A stretch of DNA of 6,378 bases from Lachnospiraceae bacterium (lineage in GTDB: Bacteria; Bacillota; Clostridia; Lachnospirales; Lachnospiraceae), in the NCBI GenBank assembly GCA_024691145.1, contig JAILNW010000088.1:1-6378 (forward strand), given 5' to 3'. The notes under the pieces are model-generated. The model was not told the DNA's origin and searched no databases. It was given only the letters and a program-made list of their open reading frames with translations. The position numbers and the translations under genes were made by a program. Shown here one piece after another: positions 1-3,927 of this stretch. Numbering within the stretch: position 1 is the first letter of the stretch; each line of letters starts with the position of its first letter.

Positions 1-250
1 TATCAGCCTGCAGATGTAGAAACTCATGCTTTTCGCTTTTGACTGAGATACCGATGTGTTCAGAGCCTGTATCCATACAGACCTCAATCTCCTGAACAAC
101 GGGATTGCTTACTGTATAATTCAGCTGAATGGCAAACGGCAAATAGCTGAATATAATCGCTTTTCCGGTTTTCAGTAACTTCCTCGCTTTTACCCGGGAA
201 GTCGACATCAGCAACTGACCGGATAAATCGATTACACTAACATCAAACAT
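1..250 (-). CDS. iscB: IscB-family RNA-guided nuclease, N-terminal 83 residues (runs off the left edge)
   Basis: The frame is open from the ATG at 250 to the window edge. The first 45 residues match the IscB N-terminal domain in style: 'VSVIDLSGQLLMSTSR', then the basic stretch 'VKARKLLKTGKAIIF' and 'LPFAIQLNY'. Residues 59-70 read 'MDTGSEHIGISV', the RuvC-I strand, with Asp60 as the expected catalytic aspartate. IscB proteins are OMEGA nucleases, ancestors of Cas9, that cut DNA guided by an omega RNA encoded directly upstream. The upstream region here is packed with hairpins, in keeping with that. RuvC-II, HNH, bridge helix and RuvC-III would lie beyond the edge, so I cannot tell IscB from IsrB (which lacks HNH), nor whether the gene is complete. 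The start is fixed by a strong Shine-Dalgarno at 259-266. Confidence 0.85.
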   Translation of the reverse strand, partial: MFDVSVIDLSGQLLMSTSRVKARKLLKTGKAIIFSYLPFAIQLNYTVSNPVVQEIEVCMDTGSEHIGISVKSEKHEFLHLQAD

Positions 251-258
251 TGCTAATG

Positions 259-266
259 TCCTCCTT
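259..266 (-). promoter_or_regulatory. Ribosome binding site of iscB
   Basis: On the minus strand AAGGAGGA lies 8 bases before the ATG at 250. It follows directly after an A-rich stretch and the 14-base GAAA-tetraloop hairpin at 275-288. This fixes the iscB start and marks the 3' limit of the structured leader. Confidence 0.85.
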
Positions 267-421
267 TCTTTTTTGCGGCTTTCGCCGCTGGTCTTCACCT
301 GCACAGTGAACTGCAGGAATGCAGTCCATCTGTGATTCTCACCCTTGCGGGGGTTTTTCCACATCGCCAATGTTATGACTTGTCATAGTCTGATATGCTG
401 AAACTGAATTTCAGCGATATC
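262..421 (-). ncRNA. Omega RNA / HEARO-type structured RNA upstream of iscB (core; may extend to 718)
   Basis: About 160 bases directly 5' of iscB carry one hairpin after another on the minus strand. They are a bulged 12-bp stem with a 5-base loop (392-421), a TATGA/TCATA stem (374-387), ACAT/ATGT (about 361-373), a C-rich/G-rich stem with a GCAA-type loop (about 340-355), two competing 6-bp stems (310-325 and 298-317), and GCGGC-GAAA-GCCGC (275-288). IscB genes are known to have such an RNA (HEARO in Rfam, later named omega RNA) in this position; it binds the protein and carries the guide at its 5' end. Position, length and fold density fit. Because the guide must come from outside the element, the full transcript probably starts beyond 718 and includes the hairpins at 649-710. 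The core limits are my estimate; I have not aligned it to the HEARO model. Confidence 0.65.
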
Positions 422-631
422 ATTACGGCAGGCAATCACCTTTTGAGTAATACAGCGGTTATATATATCTGCAACACTTCTCCTACCCTCAGAGATGTTT
501 AACCACAGACCGTAGAGCATGGAACTTGTGGAGCATTCCATGGTACCTATATCTTCGCTGATAACGTAGATTTCGTCTTTCGACTCCTCTGTGAACAATA
601 GTATCTTTGTTGTTCGCAAAGACTTACTCAT
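383..631 (-). CDS. Possible small hypothetical protein (82 residues) inside the IscB element
   Basis: An ATG-initiated frame of 82 codons lies between the element's end and iscB, same strand. The predicted protein is soluble, with no signal peptide or membrane segment. Its middle, around residues 38-58 ('SMLYGLWLNISEGRR' then 'SVADIYNRC'), looks like normal protein sequence rather than random translation. Against it: no convincing Shine-Dalgarno precedes the ATG at 631, and the ORF overlaps RNA hairpins at 392-421, 518-542 and about 602-622, so the stretch may simply be part of a long omega RNA. I do not recognise a family. It could be a real accessory protein of this IscB subtype, a decayed gene or a chance frame. 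Confidence 0.4.
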   Translation of the reverse strand: MSKSLRTTKILLFTEESKDEIYVISEDIGTMECSTSSMLYGLWLNISEGRRSVADIYNRCITQKVIACRNDIAEIQFQHIRL

Positions 632-648
632 TCTGGCTAATCAATCGA

Positions 649-672
649 GCTTGAAAGATTTCTCTTCCAAGC
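649..672 (-). other. RNA hairpin with GAAA tetraloop near the element end
   Basis: On the minus strand GCTTGGAAGA and TCTTTCAAGC form a 10-bp stem closed by GAAA. One pair is G-U as minus-strand RNA and would be an A-C mismatch on the plus strand, so the fold favours a minus-strand transcript. It abuts the right-end hairpin and is probably part of the 5' domain of the omega RNA. Confidence 0.6.
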
Positions 673-710
673 CCCCACTTCATGAGTTGCAGAGCAACTC
701 TAAGTGGTGG
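672..710. repeat. Subterminal imperfect palindrome (IS200/IS605 right-end hairpin)
   Basis: Arms 672-680 and 702-710 pair over 9 positions with one mismatch. After a small asymmetric internal loop, 684-690 pairs with 694-700 over 7 positions around a 3-base loop. The element's presumed cut site TTGAC (714-718) follows on the plus strand. An imperfect hairpin a few bases from the end, instead of terminal inverted repeats, is the hallmark of Y1-transposase IS200/IS605 elements. The same sequence may also fold as the first hairpin of the omega RNA. Confidence 0.72.
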
Positions 711-718
711 TTATTGAC

Positions 719-734
719 TTTATTGCATGGAAAT
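719..734 (-). other. Candidate omega RNA guide segment in the flank next to the element
   Basis: In IscB systems the guide is the roughly 16 bases of host DNA just outside the element end nearest the omega RNA, read in the iscB direction. If the cut is at 718, that segment is ATTTCCATGCAATAAA on the minus strand. This follows only from position and family knowledge; nothing in these bases proves guide function, and the exact limits shift with the true boundary. Confidence 0.35.
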
Positions 735-742
735 TCCTTGCA
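724..742. repeat. 19-bp imperfect palindrome beside the insertion point
   Basis: TGCA-T-GGAA-A-TTCC-T-TGCA is symmetric about 733 except for one T-T pair on each side. It lies between the abiEii stop codon (757) and the element end (718). It has no T-run after it, so it is a poor terminator. It could be a protein-binding dyad or part of what the element chose as insertion site. Confidence 0.45.
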
Positions 743-756
743 TATTATCATCTCCA

Positions 757-1656
757 CTATAACCATTGATGTTTTTGACAATCCCATACCTTTTCAAATT
801 TATCTATACTTAATATACTTCTGTAAATTGGTTCGATAAATATCTTTAGTCTTATTAAAACGTCCTCAAACGAAAGAGAATCCTGTTTTGCTGGTTCAAA
901 TGCATTCCATTGCATTTTCAAAAATTTATTATCTTTAAACCTATATATGTCTTCAAAAACATCAGCTACTATTTCTCTTTTTCTATGTTTAAATGTACTA
1001 TTTATAGCTTCCATAAGAATTGTTCCTCTAAAATCAAATATATTTGACAAATAGTATATATCATAAAAATCCTTCATTCTACTAGTAGTTTCCATTCTTT
1101 GTACGATTGCATCAAATTTCTCAGCAATAGTGCTTTCAACTGAATATGTATATATCTCTGGTGATTTAAAATCCGGCAATCTTGTAATAATTTTTCTTTT
1201 TATTGGTTTTGGAACAATTACATCATCTATACCAACATCTATGGAAAAAGGTATCCTTACTTTTTCTATCCTTCCCATAAATATCGTCTTTACTCCTGGA
1301 TACTTTTTATCCAACGTAATCTGTTCTGTTCCCGATACCTCCAAGCTTATAAATTCATTTCCTGTATTTATTGTGCAAATTTCCCTCATATTTTTTTCTA
1401 TATTTTCAATACTACCATTTAAATTTCTAACCATAAAATCAATATCTCTTGTTGGTCTAGAATTAAACTCGGTTATTGTATAGATAAACATTCCACCTTT
1501 TAATATCATATTTTTTGTATATTTGGAAAGTGAAAGTTTTCTCAGAAACTCTTCTTGGGCAAATAGCTGAAGAACTATCTGAAAAGGAATTTTTTCTTCT
1601 TTTGATTGGCTCTTTAATCTAGTTAAAACTGAGGCAGCCATATTTTTTATAGCCAT
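757..1656 (-). CDS. abiEii: AbiEii-family nucleotidyltransferase toxin (type IV toxin-antitoxin, abortive infection)
   Basis: The 299-residue protein carries the motif set of AbiEii/AbiGii toxins. 'KGGMFIY' at 53-59 and 'RPTRDIDF' at 67-74 form motif I (GG, then the Asp71-x-Asp73 metal-binding pair). 'FSIDVGIDD' at 137-145 supplies a third acidic residue. 'AEKFDAIVQR' at 178-187 is motif III, and 'RMKDFYDIYYL' at 193-203 is motif IV. These proteins have a nucleotidyltransferase fold; the streptococcal member binds GTP, and related MenT toxins of mycobacteria add nucleotides to tRNA 3' ends. The toxin is bacteriostatic and works in phage abortive infection when paired with AbiEi. All key residues are present, so the toxin looks intact. 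It starts inside the antitoxin's last codons, a sign of translational coupling. The target of this copy is not readable from sequence. Confidence 0.92.
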   Translation of the reverse strand: MAIKNMAASVLTRLKSQSKEEKIPFQIVLQLFAQEEFLRKLSLSKYTKNMILKGGMFIYTITEFNSRPTRDIDFMVRNLNGSIENIEKNMREICTINTGNEFISLEVSGTEQITLDKKYPGVKTIFMGRIEKVRIPFSIDVGIDDVIVPKPIKRKIITRLPDFKSPEIYTYSVESTIAEKFDAIVQRMETTSRMKDFYDIYYLSNIFDFRGTILMEAINSTFKHRKREIVADVFEDIYRFKDNKFLKMQWNAFEPAKQDSLSFEDVLIRLKIFIEPIYRSILSIDKFEKVWDCQKHQWL

Positions 1657-2240
1657 ACTCCTAGTACCTCCTTTACCTTTTTTTCTACATGAAGTAACTT
1701 TGCATATTTCATTAATCTTGCTTCTACTTTATTTGAATCACTAATATATCTTCTTATTGCCATGTTAAACACCTCGGCATCTACCTTGTTTCTATGAAGC
1801 AATATATCACATATAGTGCGTTCTCTATCGTACACTTTTATACTTTTTCCATCAATTATCCCCTCTTCAATTCCAACTACATATCGTTCACTTATCAAAA
1901 AATGTGGTTTTATTATTGGATATTCTATATAAAATCTGGTTCTTGTTGTTTTCTTATCAACAGCAATATGCCATGCTGCAGGGTTTCTATCAATATATCC
2001 ATAATAATCAAGAGCACTTTCCATACATATTACCCCATCAGGAAAAAGTGTTGTTATCGTTGGAATATCGGAATATGAATTTTCACCACAATATTGATAA
2101 TATCCACGCCTAATTTGCTCAATTTCACAATTATCAATTAGTTTACGAATTTTTTTATAATAATATCCTTCTTCTTTTAGTTCAGATGTTCTCATTATTC
2201 CACCATATTTTTCAAAAACCTTTTTTATCTCATTGTCCAT
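1647..2240 (-). CDS. abiEi: AbiEi-family antitoxin / autorepressor
   Basis: The 197-residue protein starts at an ATG 7 bases after a GAGGG Shine-Dalgarno (2248-2252). Residues 1-50 have the winged-helix pattern of AbiEi N-termini: 'KYGGIMRTSELKEEG', a basic recognition region and 'QIRRGYYQ'. The C-terminal part, with 'VYDRERTICDILLHR' at 136-150 followed by a helical region, matches the AbiEi domain that neutralises the toxin. In known AbiE systems this protein counters AbiEii and also represses its own promoter by binding inverted repeats; three TTGTATAG copies around the promoter at 2304-2332 fit that. The gene is immediately followed by, and overlaps, the toxin gene, the standard antitoxin-first order. 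Length and motifs suggest it is complete. Confidence 0.9.
   Translation of the reverse strand: MDNEIKKVFEKYGGIMRTSELKEEGYYYKKIRKLIDNCEIEQIRRGYYQYCGENSYSDIPTITTLFPDGVICMESALDYYGYIDRNPAAWHIAVDKKTTRTRFYIEYPIIKPHFLISERYVVGIEEGIIDGKSIKVYDRERTICDILLHRNKVDAEVFNMAIRRYISDSNKVEARLMKYAKLLHVEKKVKEVLGVWL
1666..1673 (-). promoter_or_regulatory. Ribosome binding site of abiEii, inside abiEi
   Basis: AAGGAGGT on the minus strand lies 9 bases before the toxin ATG at 1656 and within the coding sequence of the antitoxin, whose stop codon is at 1647-1649. The strong site plus 10-base overlap means toxin translation is probably tied to that of the antitoxin. Confidence 0.8.
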
Positions 2241-2283
2241 ACTTTCACCCTCTTTATTATATTATTCACTTTTTTACACATTG

Positions 2284-2295
2284 TTGTATAGTTTA
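2284..2295. promoter_or_regulatory. Putative AbiEi operator, downstream copy
   Basis: TTGTATAGTTTA here is identical over 12 bases to 2370-2381. It sits just downstream of the -10 hexamer, about at the expected transcription start, where bound protein would block initiation. Assignment to AbiEi is by analogy with AbiE autoregulation. Confidence 0.5.
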
Positions 2296-2303
2296 GTAAT
2301 TTC

Positions 2304-2332
2304 AGTATAACTTCTTTATCTTAAAAAGTCAA
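2304..2332 (-). promoter_or_regulatory. Sigma-A-type promoter of the abiE operon
   Basis: On the minus strand TTGACT (2332-2327) and TATACT (2309-2304) are separated by exactly 17 bases. Each hexamer matches consensus at five of six positions. The leader to the abiEi ATG would be about 55-60 bases. It is the best promoter-like sequence in the window. Confidence 0.78.
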
Positions 2333-2347
2333 TAAAAAACTACCTAT

Positions 2348-2381
2348 CTATACAATTTTATATTATCTCTTGTATAGTTTA
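2348..2381. promoter_or_regulatory. Putative AbiEi operator, upstream inverted pair
   Basis: CTATACAA (2348-2355) and TTGTATAG (2370-2377) are perfect inverted 8-mers separated by 14 bases, lying just upstream of the -35. The right copy extends to a 12-base match with 2284-2295. Long inverted repeats upstream of the operon are how known AbiEi proteins repress their promoter. Confidence 0.5.
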
Positions 2382-2431
2382 ATAAAAAATATGTGCTAAC
2401 TTACTCCCACAAGAAGTAATTAGCACATATT
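2381..2431 (-). terminator. Rho-independent terminator after the 157-residue gene
   Basis: AATATGTGCTAA (2388-2399) and TTAGCACATATT (2420-2431) form a perfect 12-bp stem, with an inner TTACT/AGTAA extension. In minus-strand reading the stem runs into TTTTTTATT, a U-tract. It ends transcription from the gene at 2463-2936 and insulates it from the abiE promoter. Confidence 0.82.
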
Positions 2432-2462
2432 TCTCTTAACCTTTTATTACTTCAAATTTTTT

Positions 2463-2936
2463 TTAAATTGCTATTCCCAATAATTCCTTAAATTGAGGCT
2501 CTGCAATCTCAAGAATATCATCAATACGAAGTATCGTTTCATCTGATTGGTCACATCCTAAAAAGTCCTCGCTATACCACTCGTAATCTCGATGATCATT
2601 ATATTTTTCGTTAAGAAGATTACTTATGTCCCACTCTTCTAGAATATCGTCTTCAACAAGTGATAACATCTGTCCCTGTGTAATATACTCACTAAACATG
2701 CTTTGTGTCAAAATACTTATCCACAATGTTGTTGCTTTACGTTCAGCATCTACAAGTTTTTCATGTGACGTATATCCCTTTTCCTCTAATATCTCATGCA
2801 AATCCAAAAGCAGTTTTATCTTTCCTGCTTTTGTTTCGTACTTTTGATCAATTCCAGCAAGAATTTCCTTAACCATCTCTTTCTTTTGTTTTTTTGCTTC
2901 TCTTTCATCCTGCAATTTGTTACCATAAAAACTCAT
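2463..2936 (-). CDS. Hypothetical protein, 157 residues, acidic and mostly helical
   Basis: I do not recognise this protein. It has no signal peptide, membrane segment, cysteine cluster or obvious catalytic motif. Residues 1-30 are strongly charged ('KLQDEREAKKQKKEM') and could form a helix or short coiled coil. Residues 35-105 are predicted by eye to be helical, with hydrophobic repeats ('KIKLLLDLHEILEEKG', 'TTLWISILTQSMFSEYI'). The C-terminal third is rich in Asp, Glu and aromatics. The ATG at 2936 follows GGAG at 2947-2950, with a somewhat long gap of 10 bases. It has its own terminator and a possible own promoter, so it is a single-gene unit between abiE and the chemotaxis/peptidase genes. 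A small regulator or an accessory-region protein are both possible. Confidence 0.72.
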   Translation of the reverse strand: MSFYGNKLQDEREAKKQKKEMVKEILAGIDQKYETKAGKIKLLLDLHEILEEKGYTSHEKLVDAERKATTLWISILTQSMFSEYITQGQMLSLVEDDILEEWDISNLLNEKYNDHRDYEWYSEDFLGCDQSDETILRIDDILEIAEPQFKELLGIAI

Positions 2937-2945
2937 ATAATAATC

Positions 2946-2992
2946 ACTCCAATCTTCCTTGATAAACTTATTGTATCACATTAAATTGGAGT
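2946..2992. repeat. 8-bp inverted repeat around the promoter of the 157-residue gene
   Basis: ACTCCAAT (2946-2953) and ATTGGAGT (2985-2992) are perfect inverted copies 31 bases apart. One overlaps the ribosome binding site and the other lies upstream of the proposed -10 at 2970-2975. This bracketed layout could be an operator or could sequester the binding site; chance cannot be excluded. Confidence 0.35.
2970..2978 (-). promoter_or_regulatory. Possible extended -10 promoter for the 157-residue gene
   Basis: TGATACAAT on the minus strand fits an extended -10 (TG, one base, TACAAT). No good -35 lies 16-18 bases upstream. Its distance to the ATG at 2936 gives a leader of about 28 bases. Confidence 0.4.
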
Positions 2993-3021
2993 ACGCATTA
3001 AACCTGTAGTATAATAAATTA

Positions 3022-3870
3022 TCACAAATTAATTTTACTTATACTTAATTCCTTCCCAATAATAATACCCTTAGCATCCTGTCCATGACCTATATCCTTA
3101 GTTTTTGCTACAGGTACTTCATTATTTATATGCATTTTTAGTAAATCATAAACAGATAATACATGTTCTTCTCTTTCGTACTGTGTAAATGTTCCAAGTA
3201 TTATACCTGATACTTTTGTAAATACTCCCATATCATCAAGCTGATTAAACATTGTAGCTAACTTTCCTATATCTCCGCTAAATGCCTCCAATAAAAGTAT
3301 CTTTCCATTCATATCAGGAAAATATCTGGTTCCAGTAAGCTTGCAAAAGCATCTTATATTTCCTCCAACAACAATTCCTTTGATAGAGTTACCTTGTAAG
3401 AAATCATATTCTGGAGTTACTAATTCATTATTTACTCCATTTATATAATCACAGAATCTCTTTTTCTGTATATCCTTACACTTTCCAATAATATTTCTTA
3501 TCTGATAAAGCATTCCTGCATTTCCTGTAACAGTATATATAGCATTTAAAACTGTAGTTAAATCGCTATATCCCCAAAGCATTTTGTTATGATTTTTTAT
3601 TAAATCATAATCAAGAAATCTTAGTACTCCATTTGCAAGATCTCCACCAGATATATCATATATTGCATCTATTGAATCATCTTTATAAAATGAACATAAG
3701 TCCTCTGCTCGTTCCTTGTCAGTTCCGCTATATTCTTCAATTTCAGAATATATATGCGGTGCAAGTACTGTTTCTACATTCAGCATATTCAAAGTACTTA
3801 TAAGTTCATCTATTTCTGGCTTTCTATTAATCCCAATTCCATTAGAACAGGCTGCTATTCCTACTTTCAT
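3022..3870 (-). CDS. S66-family LD-carboxypeptidase (LdcA/MccF-like)
   Basis: The 282-residue protein has the serine-peptidase S66 layout. The N-terminal strand 'KVGIAACSNGI' is followed by 'ISGGDLANGVL' and 'WGYSDLT' with nucleophile Ser102. 'ILLLEAFSGD' carries Glu195 and 'IGHGQDAKG' carries His262, completing the Ser-Glu-His triad. Family members are cytosolic. LdcA removes the terminal D-Ala from murein tetrapeptides during cell-wall recycling, while MccF relatives cleave peptide-nucleotide antibiotics such as microcin C; the sequence does not decide between them. I place the start at the ATG at 3870: AGAGAGG at 3881-3887 is 10 bases before it. The longer frame (ATG at 3891, 289 residues) would bury that site and has no good site of its own. 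It lies 57 bases after the chemotaxis gene with no terminator between, so the two are probably co-transcribed. Confidence 0.85.
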   Translation of the reverse strand: MKVGIAACSNGIGINRKPEIDELISTLNMLNVETVLAPHIYSEIEEYSGTDKERAEDLCSFYKDDSIDAIYDISGGDLANGVLRFLDYDLIKNHNKMLWGYSDLTTVLNAIYTVTGNAGMLYQIRNIIGKCKDIQKKRFCDYINGVNNELVTPEYDFLQGNSIKGIVVGGNIRCFCKLTGTRYFPDMNGKILLLEAFSGDIGKLATMFNQLDDMGVFTKVSGIILGTFTQYEREEHVLSVYDLLKMHINNEVPVAKTKDIGHGQDAKGIIIGKELSISKINL

Positions 3871-3927
3871 TTTTTTATTTCCTCTCTGCATCTGTCCATT
3901 TAAAATATCTTGTAATTTTATAGTATT

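Larger units (their letters stand above)
1..718. mobile_element. Right end of an IS200/IS605-type element carrying iscB (partial, continues off the left edge)
   Basis: The block from 1 to about 718 is clearly richer in G+C than the AT-rich DNA that starts just right of it. Its boundary carries an imperfect hairpin (672-710) followed 3 bases later by TTGAC (714-718). That is the layout of an IS200/IS605-family right end, where the TnpA Y1 transposase recognises a subterminal hairpin and cuts beside a short tetra- or pentanucleotide; ISDra2 uses TTGAC at its right end. Inside is an IscB-family gene pointing away from this end. No tnpA is visible; it could lie off the window, or the element could depend on a transposase supplied in trans, as many IscB elements do. 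The other end is outside the window. The exact cut at 718 is inferred from the motif and not proven. Confidence 0.72.

Noticed and set aside
672..710. Reading the 672-710 hairpin as a rho-independent terminator for abiEii
   Set aside because: No T-run follows it on the minus strand, and its position with TTGAC fits an IS200/IS605 end better.
1..718. A TnpB element with right-end RNA on the plus strand
   Set aside because: No plus-strand tnpB coding sequence is present; the only nuclease-like frame is the minus-strand IscB.
591..839. Plus-strand ORF of 82 codons spanning the IS end
   Set aside because: It crosses the element boundary and the hairpin arms, overlaps the toxin's 3' end antisense, and has no family resemblance.
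1130..2113. Plus-strand ORFs opposite abiEii and abiEi
   Set aside because: They are antisense shadows of well-supported genes; their composition is that of reverse-translated AT-rich coding DNA.
2626..2984. Plus-strand ORFs opposite the 157-residue gene
   Set aside because: They are antisense to a better minus-strand gene that has its own ribosome binding site and terminator.
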